This document shows positions 6,551 to 12,378 of a DNA stretch of 14,216 bases, piece after piece. The stretch lies in contig CAKKQG010000040.1 of the NCBI GenBank assembly GCA_919901875.1, positions 3,408-17,623 of the forward strand. The letters are read 5' to 3'. The notes below the pieces were generated by a model. It was given only the letters and a program-made list of their open reading frames with translations, ran no database searches and was not told the DNA's origin. Made by a program: the position numbers and the translations under genes. The stretch's first letter is position 1, and the number at the start of each line of letters is the position of its first letter. Source of the stretch: Anaerolineales bacterium (GTDB lineage Bacteria; Chloroflexota; Anaerolineae; Anaerolineales; VGOW01).

Positions 6551-7034
6551 GACAGGAAAATCTCCTAAACAAACACGCCTCACGATCAGCCAACTGATGT
6601 TGCCCGAACACGCCAACGGTCACGGCAACGTGCATGGCGGATGGATCATGAAACTGGTAGATGAAGCGGGCGGGCTGTGTGCGATGCGCTATGCGCACCG
6701 TCCGTGCGTAACTGTGGCGATTGATTCGATGACATTTGAAGAACCGGTGCATGTGAGTGAGTTGATGGAGCTTACCGCCGAAATTACATGGACGGGTCGC
6801 ACAACAGTTGAAGTGGAAGTGAAGGTGGTCGCCGAGAATCCCATGAGTGGCGATCGGGTAGCGACAAACTCTGCTTATTTAGTCTACGTCGCACTCGACG
6901 AGCGTGGCCGCCCGGCGCCTGTGCCGCCGATACAACCTGAGACCGACGAAGACAAAGCGCGTTACGCTGCCGGACAGAAGCGACAGGATTATCGGATTCG
7001 ACAACGAGAGCTGGCGAAGCAAGCAAAGCAATGA
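6549..7034 (+). CDS. Hotdog-fold acyl-CoA thioesterase
   Basis: This 161-residue protein is a single hotdog domain of the cytosolic acyl-CoA hydrolase (YciA/BFIT) type. The helix signature is LPEHANGHGNVHGGWIMKLVDEAGG (18-42), with the likely catalytic or binding Asn and Asp (N27, D38). VTVAIDSMTFEEPVHVSELMEL and then TSMTVEVEV-like strands follow (here GRTTVEVEVKV). It hydrolyses acyl-CoA to free acid and CoA in the cytoplasm; chain length cannot be read. The last 30 residues are a charged Arg/Gln/Lys tail. The start codon touches the end of the upstream hairpin and has no visible ribosome-binding site, but residues from about 10 on match the family, so an internal start would truncate the domain. 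Confidence 0.87.
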   Translation: MTGKSPKQTRLTISQLMLPEHANGHGNVHGGWIMKLVDEAGGLCAMRYAHRPCVTVAIDSMTFEEPVHVSELMELTAEITWTGRTTVEVEVKVVAENPMSGDRVATNSAYLVYVALDERGRPAPVPPIQPETDEDKARYAAGQKRQDYRIRQRELAKQAKQ

Positions 7035-7100
7035 AGAATGAACAATGAGACAATGAACAAAAATCAAATCCCAAATTCCAAAATCCCAACAACCAATGCC
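7031..7100 (+). repeat. Heptad repeats in the 7035-7279 intergenic region
   Basis: ATGAA-type units at 7031, 7038, 7045 and 7053 match the opposite strand of 1641-1668 (for example GAACAATGARACAATGAA). They are followed in 7-nt register by AAATCCC, AAATTCC, AAAATCC, CAACAAC, CAATGCC (7066-7100). Beyond them ATGGTTGGGAT (7110-7120) can pair with ATCCCAAC at 7083-7090. The thioesterase stop lies inside the first units. Confidence 0.65.
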
Positions 7101-7178
7101 AATAAAACAAATGGTTGGGATCAGGAAAATGCTGAATAGAGGATTAGAGAGTTCCTCACAACTCTTCAAAAAAGAAAA

Positions 7179-7231
7179 ATTCGTGTTATTCGTTTATTCG
7201 AGTCATTCGTGATTAAAGTGCGTAAGTCCAG
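7179..7231 (-). repeat. Second copy of the 4365-type repeat, inverted
   Basis: The 28 nt at 7204-7231 (CATTCGTGATTAAAGTGCG...AGTCCAG) are the exact reverse complement of 4365-4392. The preceding ATTCGTG, ATTCG, ATTCGAG units match 4434-4458. Only one arm of the hairpin seen at 4365-4468 is present here. Confidence 0.8.
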
Positions 7232-7240
7232 TTACAAATT

Positions 7241-7270
7241 TTCCTTCGTGTTCCTTCGTGTCCTTAGTGG
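7241..7270 (+). repeat. Decamer tandem repeat before the ATPase gene
   Basis: TTCCTTCGTG is present twice in tandem (7241-7260) and once degenerate (TCCTTAGTGG, 7261-7270). It ends 9 nt before the ATPase start codon. Apart from this and the repeats upstream, I see no gene or clear promoter in 7035-7279. Confidence 0.6.
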
Positions 7271-7279
7271 ACAATAACT

Positions 7280-8440
7280 ATGCCCACCGTTTCATCCTTA
7301 ATGCAATTGATCGATCAAGCATCGGCAAAATCTGTGCTGGATGTGAAGCTCGACGAAGATCGCGGGCTTGCCGAACCACTGCCCTACCCCTTCATGGCAG
7401 TCGTGGGTCAGGCAGAGATGAAGACCGCCTTGTTGTTGACGATGATCAATCCGGCAGTGAGCGGCGTATTACTCATCGGTCCGCGTGGCACGGGCAAAAC
7501 AACGGCAGTGAGATCGATCAGCGATCTCCTGCCTTCGGTGCCGCGATCACTGTGCCAGTATGGGTGCTTGCCCGAAGACATTGAGACCGATGGAATCGAT
7601 TCGGTCTGCCCCGACTGCGCTAAGAAATATGGTCAAGGCGAATCACTAACGCGCACGGATCGCGTTCACTTAATTGAACTGCCACTCAACGCGAAAATTG
7701 ATGACGTGGTCGGCGGTGTGAACGAGCGCGCGGCGATTCAGAATCGCGTTTTGTTGGAGCGTGGTATTCTGGCACGCGCCGATCGTAACTTGCTTTATGT
7801 GGATGAAGTGAATTTGCTAACCGATGCTATTGTGGATGCGATCTTAGACGCGGCGGCGCAAGGGCAGTACACGGTGAGGCGCGGCGCGCTGGCGGCCACG
7901 TTCCGCTCACGTTTCGCCTTGATCGGTTCGATGAATCCCGAAGAAGGACGTTTGCGCCCGCAGATTTTGGATCGCTTTGGATTGCGAGTAATCGTCAAAG
8001 GGTTGAGCGATCCTCAAGAACGGCTCGACGCTTATAAGCGAGTGAGGATGTATCTCAACAACCCGCGCGCGGCGATTGCCGATTATGCCGAGCAAACGAT
8101 AGCGGCGCGTGACGAGATTCAAACAGCGCGCAATAATTTACCCAACGTCAAACTGACACCCGAAGCCGAACAAGCCGGGTTACAGATCACACAACGGATG
8201 AAGATCGATTCGCTTCGCGCCGAGATCACGTTGTTCGAAGCGGCGCGAGCCTACGCGGCAGCCGACAGCCGCGTTGAAGCAACAGTGGACGATGTACGCG
8301 CTGTGGCGCCGATGGCGCTGCGCTTGCGGCGATCGCAGTTCATCGAAAAATTTTTTAGAGCACGAAAGGGTGAGGAAGATGAGATCGAGTCGGTGCTTGA
8401 GGCGGTGAAGAGGAAACAAGGGAGACAGGGAAAGAGGTAG
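7280..8440 (+). CDS. bchI: Magnesium chelatase subunit I-type AAA+ ATPase
   Basis: This 386-residue protein matches BchI/ChlI along its length. Walker A is GPRGTGKT (67-74), Walker B is LLYVDEVNLL (171-180), sensor 1 is in GSMNPEEGRLRP (216-227), the RPQILDRFG region carries the arginine finger, and the C-terminal helical domain has IDSLRAEI (309-316). BchI rings work with a BchD (VWA) partner and a BchH subunit to insert Mg2+ into protoporphyrin IX. No such partner and no other tetrapyrrole gene is in the window, so a different chelatase or a chaperone-like role is possible. Four cysteines, C92, C96, C110 and C113, lie in the insertion after Walker A and could bind a metal. The last residues (KQGRQGKR) run into a repeat. 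Confidence 0.85.
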   Translation: MPTVSSLMQLIDQASAKSVLDVKLDEDRGLAEPLPYPFMAVVGQAEMKTALLLTMINPAVSGVLLIGPRGTGKTTAVRSISDLLPSVPRSLCQYGCLPEDIETDGIDSVCPDCAKKYGQGESLTRTDRVHLIELPLNAKIDDVVGGVNERAAIQNRVLLERGILARADRNLLYVDEVNLLTDAIVDAILDAAAQGQYTVRRGALAATFRSRFALIGSMNPEEGRLRPQILDRFGLRVIVKGLSDPQERLDAYKRVRMYLNNPRAAIADYAEQTIAARDEIQTARNNLPNVKLTPEAEQAGLQITQRMKIDSLRAEITLFEAARAYAAADSRVEATVDDVRAVAPMALRLRRSQFIEKFFRARKGEEDEIESVLEAVKRKQGRQGKR

Positions 8441-8503
8441 ACAAGTAAAGAGGTAAACAGGCACGCAGAGTTCTACCTGTTTACTTTGTATACGTGTATA
8501 CGT
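8437..8503. repeat. Octad repeat array with a 9-bp hairpin
   Basis: GTAGACAA, GTAAAGAG, GTAAACAG run at 8-nt spacing. GTAAACAGG (8453-8461) pairs perfectly with CCTGTTTAC (8476-8484), and GTATACGT is then tandemly duplicated (8488-8503). The hairpin sits just after the ATPase stop and may weakly terminate; only a short T-run follows. The TTG start of the next gene falls inside the array. Confidence 0.6.
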
Positions 8504-9136
8504 TTACGTATTGTGTTCCGCATTGTTGCTTATCTCGCCCTCACCCTTGCGTGGTTCGGCTATTTCTCTCCGTGGATTATGCCCGCGCCGGTTGCGCTGA
8601 GACTCACGGGGTACGATCTGGTCGAGTGGTTAAGTTTCGCGCAAGGCGTAAGAGATGGAACGTTTGCGGTGACGCGGGTGGATATGGTGTTGCCGTTGAT
8701 GATGATTGCGCTGCTCTTCGTAACACAAGACCTGACAGGTCTTAAGAGACCTGTCAGGTCTTTATTGATCGGCTTGGCACTGATCAATGCCTTCCTCGTT
8801 CTTCCTTCCTATCCATTTATTCTCACCGCACACGCCGATCCCGAATTGCGACCACAATTGATCGCGGGCGTGATCACTTTTGTTGGGGTCGCGTTGATGG
8901 TTGCGCTCTCGATCAAACGCCCAACGTGGGCGGAGCGAATCGGCGGCGTCATTGCGGCTGGAGGGATCGTCTTCACGATTCGGGCTTACGCGCTGGCGAG
9001 TCCGGTGATCGCCGACCTCTTGACTCGATCTACGCCCATCGGATATGGAATCATTTTAACGGTGATCGGATTTGCGTCGTACACTTTGTTAATCGCGGCG
9101 CAGCTCTATGGTAGAATGCGCGAAACGCGGGTGTAG
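8486..9136 (+). CDS. Six-helix membrane protein, function unknown
   Basis: I do not recognise this protein of up to 216 residues. Six hydrophobic segments are visible at about 10-31, 66-80, 92-111, 123-142, 151-172 and 183-205, joined by short loops, so it is very probably an inner-membrane protein. The start is uncertain. TTG 8486 lies in a repeat and its first nine residues look repeat-encoded; GTG 8513 just before the first helix is an alternative. Neither has a good ribosome-binding site. A perfect 16-bp palindrome (8727-8762) lies in frame and encodes the loop QDLTGLKRPVRSL between helices 2 and 3. The last ten nucleotides, including the TAG stop, are the first ten of the tRNA-Gly gene. 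Confidence 0.68.
   Translation: MYTCIRLRIVFRIVAYLALTLAWFGYFSPWIMPAPVALRLTGYDLVEWLSFAQGVRDGTFAVTRVDMVLPLMMIALLFVTQDLTGLKRPVRSLLIGLALINAFLVLPSYPFILTAHADPELRPQLIAGVITFVGVALMVALSIKRPTWAERIGGVIAAGGIVFTIRAYALASPVIADLLTRSTPIGYGIILTVIGFASYTLLIAAQLYGRMRETRV
8727..8762. repeat. In-frame 16-bp perfect palindrome
   Basis: AAGACCTGACAGGTCT (8727-8742) and AGACCTGTCAGGTCTT (8747-8762) are exact reverse complements around the 4-nt loop TAAG. It shares the 13-bp core with the arms at 3286-3346. It lies within the membrane-protein gene without breaking the frame. Confidence 0.85.
9109..9117 (+). promoter_or_regulatory. Extended -10 promoter of tRNA-Gly
   Basis: TGGTAGAAT (TAGAAT at 9112-9117 with TGn) lies 9 nt before the tRNA, inside the 3' end of the membrane-protein gene. 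A TTGTTA at 9086-9091 is 20 nt away, a long spacer. Transcription would begin near 9124. Confidence 0.5.
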
Positions 9137-9198
9137 TTCAGTGGTAGAACGCTTGCTTCCCAAGCAAGATATCGTGGGTTCGAGTCCCATCACCCGCT
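9127..9198 (+). tRNA. tRNA-Gly, anticodon CCC
   Basis: A full 72-nt cloverleaf is visible. The acceptor stem GCGGGTG pairs with CACCCGC (9191-9197) and the discriminator is T. The D arm is GTTC...GAAC. The anticodon stem CTTGC/GCAAG encloses the loop TTCCCAA, giving anticodon CCC, which reads GGG (Gly). The variable loop is 5 nt, and the T arm GTGGG/CCCAT carries TTCGAGT. CCA is not encoded (TCA follows), so it is added after transcription. The first ten nucleotides overlap the end of the membrane-protein gene, whose TAG stop is nucleotides 8-10 of the tRNA. Confidence 0.96.
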
Positions 9199-9214
9199 CA
9201 AGCAGACAACTATC

Positions 9215-9255
9215 AGACCGACACGGTTTCGCAAAGCGAACCGTGTCGGTCTTTT
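9215..9255 (+). terminator. Strong hairpin terminator after tRNA-Gly
   Basis: AGACCGACACGGTTTCGC (9215-9232) pairs with GCGAACCGTGTCGGTCT (9236-9252) around an AAA loop, with one bulged T, and TTT follows. It lies 17 nt after the tRNA. The right end touches the stop codon of the convergent HD gene, so it may serve both strands, though the T-run is better for the + strand. Confidence 0.85.
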
Positions 9256-9892
9256 AAACCCCAAACGTATTCTCGACCACCTTCGGCAACACTTGGTAAA
9301 TCGATCTACCGATCTTCTCCGAAAAATATGTTTGCAGTTCAAGATACTTCTGCCACTTCGGCGTGATGTGTTCGCTCACGCCATATCGCAGCGCCACATC
9401 AATAAAACGTTTCTCCATCAAGCAAAAGCCGGAAGGCAGAGAAAGCGCGTCGCACAGTTGCAGCAAGCGATCATAATCATCGTATTCGATGCCCGCCAGA
9501 TATTCATCCACGAACTTTAATTCATCTGCCGAGCAATCCCACGCGCCGAAGATCATCTGAGTATCTTTAATCGGAAACGAGTGCGTCAGCGAAATGCGCG
9601 CCGCACCTTCGTAACCTTCCTCATGTAAAAAATTGTAGCCGTCAATCACATGGCGCATGCTGGTCGCCCCGCACCGCCGCCCGATGTCGTGTAAGAGTCC
9701 AAGAATGTAAGCAGCATCGGGATCAAGATCGGCATGATACGTTGCGATCAACTTTGCCCCTTCGGCGACGTAGAGTGAATGTGAATACCAAGGACCCGGG
9801 TTGAGTTGATTGGCATCGTCGAGGTAGGCGCGGGCTTGGGTTAAGTTGGGAATGTTCAAAGTTATACGATCACCATATCCTTTGCGGCGCAT
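9254..9892 (-). CDS. HD-domain metal-dependent phosphohydrolase-like protein
   Basis: From the ATG at 9892 the protein has 212 residues. The HD signature is visible: H38 in PWYSHSLYVAEGAKLIA, H68-D69 in AAYILGLLHDIGRR, and D148 in LLQLCDALSLPSGFC. HD proteins bind one or two metal ions and hydrolyse phosphomonoesters or phosphodiesters, often of nucleotides; the substrate here cannot be read. The open frame runs to 9952, overlapping the upstream Hint gene by 43 nt; ATG 9892 lies beyond that gene's stop and before the first conserved residues, so it is preferred. TAAAAT on the - strand (9904-9909) lies 11 nt before the ATG and could be its own -10, although it also follows the upstream gene by only 17 nt. 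Confidence 0.8.
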   Translation of the reverse strand: MRRKGYGDRITLNIPNLTQARAYLDDANQLNPGPWYSHSLYVAEGAKLIATYHADLDPDAAYILGLLHDIGRRCGATSMRHVIDGYNFLHEEGYEGAARISLTHSFPIKDTQMIFGAWDCSADELKFVDEYLAGIEYDDYDRLLQLCDALSLPSGFCLMEKRFIDVALRYGVSEHITPKWQKYLELQTYFSEKIGRSIYQVLPKVVENTFGV

Positions 9893-9909
9893 AGGTCGGT
9901 TACATTTTA

Positions 9910-10917
9910 CTATTGATCCAGCGTGCTTCTGAGCAAAATTCCGTTTGCCCAATACAAACCTGTTTCACCGGAAGGCAAAATATCAAACGTATCTTCGCCG
10001 CGATACAAAATTTTTTCGGCGAATGCCACTGACGATCCATTCAACGCATCGCCGACTCGCAAATTGCCAACCACTCGTCCGTCTGCCGTCGGATGCGGCG
10101 CAGAAACAAATATCGCGCGCCCATCGGCAAGCACCAAATGCACGATCTCAAAGTCGGCAGGCACGGGTCGGCTGATCGTCCGAGTCACCACTGCCGCGCT
10201 GCGCGCGCCCGACGAGTCTAAAGTCCAGATCGGCATCCCGATCTTTAATTCTTGCACACGGATCGATCCGAGCGGCGTGTCTATCATCGTGTTCACCGCG
10301 AGACAAATGGGGCAAGTGAGAAATGCGGTTTGACGCTTAGTAACAGTGATTGTGCCGTTGCCATCCACCGCGCCTTCAATCGCCAAACCGCTACCCTTGC
10401 TCTCAGTGCCCGTGCGCAAACTAAATCTATATTGATTACCCGATGGCTCTAACAAGATCGAATTAAGTTTCTTCGACTCGTTGTAAACGATCTGCTTTTG
10501 ACTCTGGGTAAACGACACCATGCCCGATAAGTTTTTGTTCCTCGCAATCGCCTCAAACAATTCGGGGTTCTTACGAATCGCCTCAAAGCGTTGATCCAAT
10601 TCCTGATCAGTCACTTCGCGCCCCACCGGATAAAAATCTGGATCGCAAAAAAATGGTTCGCCAAATTGGGCAATAAGGCGATACTTGATCTCGGTTGGCG
10701 AAAATTTTGAAGAGGGTATTGGCGCCATGGTCGGCGTCACCGCTCGCGTAGGAGTGTCAAGCGGCGCAATCGTAATCAACGGCGTCGCAAACGGAACAGA
10801 GGTCACCACCGGAAGAACCGTCCCCACCTGCGCCGTTGCCGCAGTGGCTTCATCCGGGATCGCCGTGAGTGGCGCGCACGACGTACACAGCAACACAATT
10901 AACAATAGTTTTTTCAT
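9910..10917 (-). CDS. Lipoprotein with C-terminal Hint (intein-like) domain
   Basis: This 335-residue protein starts with a lipoprotein signal (KKLLLIVLLCTSC, likely lipidated Cys14) and a Thr/Pro/Ala-rich linker to about residue 70. A middle region of unknown fold (72-200) follows. The last 130 residues form a Hint domain: the nucleophile-like C205 in CPICLAVNTMIDTPLGSIRV, then H275 in SAPHPTADGR and the end YWANGILLRST. Hint domains can cleave or splice their own backbone (inteins, hedgehog, bacterial BIL domains). A good AGGAG site is 8 nt upstream of the ATG, and the ATG overlaps the MocA stop (ATGA), so it is coupled to a cytoplasmic cofactor gene although it is itself exported. It ends 17 nt before the HD gene start. 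Confidence 0.78.
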   Translation of the reverse strand: MKKLLLIVLLCTSCAPLTAIPDEATAATAQVGTVLPVVTSVPFATPLITIAPLDTPTRAVTPTMAPIPSSKFSPTEIKYRLIAQFGEPFFCDPDFYPVGREVTDQELDQRFEAIRKNPELFEAIARNKNLSGMVSFTQSQKQIVYNESKKLNSILLEPSGNQYRFSLRTGTESKGSGLAIEGAVDGNGTITVTKRQTAFLTCPICLAVNTMIDTPLGSIRVQELKIGMPIWTLDSSGARSAAVVTRTISRPVPADFEIVHLVLADGRAIFVSAPHPTADGRVVGNLRVGDALNGSSVAFAEKILYRGEDTFDILPSGETGLYWANGILLRSTLDQ

Positions 10918-12230
10918 AACGCGCTCTCCTGCAAAGTACGATATTCATCGGGCGTATCGGCTTCGCCCAAAATCGAATCGTCCCAATCCACATAAACGAT
11001 CTCATGACGATCAAAAATTGCTCGCCCGCCCGTGTCTCCCGTGAGTTGATTTAGATCGTGCCACACACTGCGATCAAACAAAACGGGGTTCGCCCGTTTG
11101 CCGTTGACGCGCGCGCAAACAATGGGCGCAAGAGTCTCGCGCCATTTTTGGATCAGTGCGTTGATAATATGCGGTGTGATGTTCGGCTGATCAGTTAATA
11201 AGAAGACAATCGCCTCAGAATTAGTTGACGCCGCCACCGCCGCTTTGACCGATTCACTTTGTCCAGCCTGATACCGCGCATTGAACACGGTGCGCGCGCG
11301 AGGCGGTATCACCTGCTTCACCTTTTCGGCTTCCGCGCCGACGATCACCATCACCTCACCTGCCTCTGATTCCAACGCCACATCCACAATGTGACCCAAC
11401 ATCGTTTTATCTTTCCACTTCAACAACTGTTTTGGCGAACCCATCCGTTTTGATTCGCCTGCGGCGAGAACGGCGCAGGTAACACGCGACCAAACTTCGC
11501 GGATGGGATCATTTTGATTCGCCGCTCCGATCAAAACCCTAAGGGTCTTAAAGACCCTTAGGGTTTGGTCTGCGATCTCGCGCGCCGCTCTCAACCGATC
11601 ATCGTTCTCTACTTTATTAATCAACACGCTCACTCGCGCATTCGATGGAACATTTTTAAATCCGCCTTGAGGATGCATTAAAACTTTAGCTATCAATTCA
11701 GGGTTAATTATCGTGCCTACACGAGTCTCCGCGAGACGCGCAACGATCTCTGGACGATGCACGTATTCACCTGTTAACGGTTTGCCGATCACATCAATGC
11801 CTACAATGTTGACAACGTGCGTGACAAAATCTGGAATCACCGGCTCGTGTTCGGCGGGGGCTTTGAATGGGAGTTGTTTAGAACCATCGGCTTCTATTAG
11901 TAAATAGTAATTGGTAATTAGGGGTTGGAGATTAGAGATTAGAGATTGAGAAACGCCGAGAACTTTTCGCTCAACATAATTAATCTCGCCAGTGAGTAGA
12001 ACATGCGGCGAAGTTTGCAAAGCAATTTGCAACTCTTCAAAAGTGGTAACGTGAACAGGGGCAAGGGAGAGTTGATCGAGACCGAGTCGCGTGGTAGTCG
12101 TAGTGATCACCCGCCCACCCGACTCAACAATTTCACCCGCAAGTCGGAACATCGCTGCCGTTTTTCCTCCTGCCCCAATGAAGGCAACGACATCGTGATT
12201 CGTGAGGCGTAGTGCGCGAGAAAAGTTCAT
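10914..12230 (-). CDS. YqeC-MocA fusion: selenium-dependent hydroxylase accessory protein / Mo cofactor cytidylyltransferase
   Basis: From ATG 12230 the protein has 438 residues and two domains. Residues 1-245 are YqeC-like: P-loop FIGAGGKTAAMF (17-28), TTTTTRL (43-49) and the signature IEADGSKQLPFKAPAEHEP (112-130). Residues 250-438 are a MobA-like nucleotidyltransferase of MocA type: LAAGESKRMGSPKQLLKW (255-272), TDQP (346-349), GDTGGR (398-403) and DTPDEY (425-430). MocA transfers CMP to molybdopterin to make the MCD cofactor of xanthine dehydrogenase-type hydroxylases. YqeC is linked to maturation of selenium-dependent members. The frame is open to 12299, but the extra residues are repeat-encoded. 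Two repeats lie in frame inside (11535-11567 and 11908-11949). The start is 129 nt from the YqeB stop. Confidence 0.88.
   Translation of the reverse strand: MNFSRALRLTNHDVVAFIGAGGKTAAMFRLAGEIVESGGRVITTTTTRLGLDQLSLAPVHVTTFEELQIALQTSPHVLLTGEINYVERKVLGVSQSLISNLQPLITNYYLLIEADGSKQLPFKAPAEHEPVIPDFVTHVVNIVGIDVIGKPLTGEYVHRPEIVARLAETRVGTIINPELIAKVLMHPQGGFKNVPSNARVSVLINKVENDDRLRAAREIADQTLRVFKTLRVLIGAANQNDPIREVWSRVTCAVLAAGESKRMGSPKQLLKWKDKTMLGHIVDVALESEAGEVMVIVGAEAEKVKQVIPPRARTVFNARYQAGQSESVKAAVAASTNSEAIVFLLTDQPNITPHIINALIQKWRETLAPIVCARVNGKRANPVLFDRSVWHDLNQLTGDTGGRAIFDRHEIVYVDWDDSILGEADTPDEYRTLQESAL
11535..11567. repeat. In-frame 16-bp perfect palindrome
   Basis: AAACCCTAAGGGTCTT (11535-11550) and AAGACCCTTAGGGTTT (11552-11567) are exact reverse complements around a single A. 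It encodes TLRVFKTLRVL at the junction of the YqeC and MocA domains without breaking the frame, as a protein with an internal repeat TLRV. Confidence 0.85.
11908..11949 (+). repeat. Heptad array inside the YqeC coding region
   Basis: Six units in register on the + strand: TAATTGG, TAATTAG, GGGTTGG, AGATTAG, AGATTAG, AGATTGA. On the - strand it encodes SQSLISNLQPLITNYYLL, just before the conserved EADGSK block. It matches the opposite strand of the intergenic array at 1692-1732 at 36 of 41 positions. Confidence 0.8.
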
Positions 12231-12231
12231 G

Positions 12232-12378
12232 GCATATCGCGTATGGCGTATAGCGAATGGCAAATGGCGTACAGCGAATGGCGCATGGCTATTCGCCATC
12301 GGCTATCAGCCATCTGCCATCAGCCATCTGCCATCCGCCATCTGCCATCCGCCATTTGCTATCTGCTATTCGCCATCC
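12232..12378. repeat. 21-unit heptad array with central strand switch
   Basis: A continuous 7-nt register runs from 12232 to 12378. The left units are GCGTATG, GCGTATA, GCGAATG, GCAAATG, GCGTACA, GCGAATG, GCGCATG; from about 12288 the units become GCTATTC, GCCATCG, GCTATCA and then mostly GCCATCT or GCCATCC. The two halves are reverse complements, so the array can fold back. It fills the YqeB-YqeC spacer and supplies the last residues and stop of YqeB. Confidence 0.85.

Noticed and set aside
8453..8484. Rho-independent terminator after the BchI-type gene
   Set aside because: The stem is only 9 bp with a 14-nt loop and a weak T-run, and it sits within a repeat array; listed as a repeat instead.
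9904..9909. Independent promoter (TAAAAT) for the HD gene
   Set aside because: No -35 is visible and the gene follows the Hint gene by 17 nt; kept only as a remark, not a separate feature.
10685..11044. + strand open frame over the Hint gene start
   Set aside because: It reads across the signal peptide and linker of the Hint gene on the other strand and shows no domain.
12231..12299. N-terminal extension of the YqeC-MocA protein (23 more residues)
   Set aside because: The residues come from the heptad array and no ribosome-binding site supports the earlier ATG; the family begins near the ATG at 12230.
12232..12378. CRISPR array
   Set aside because: Units are 7 nt with no spacers, and no cas genes are present.
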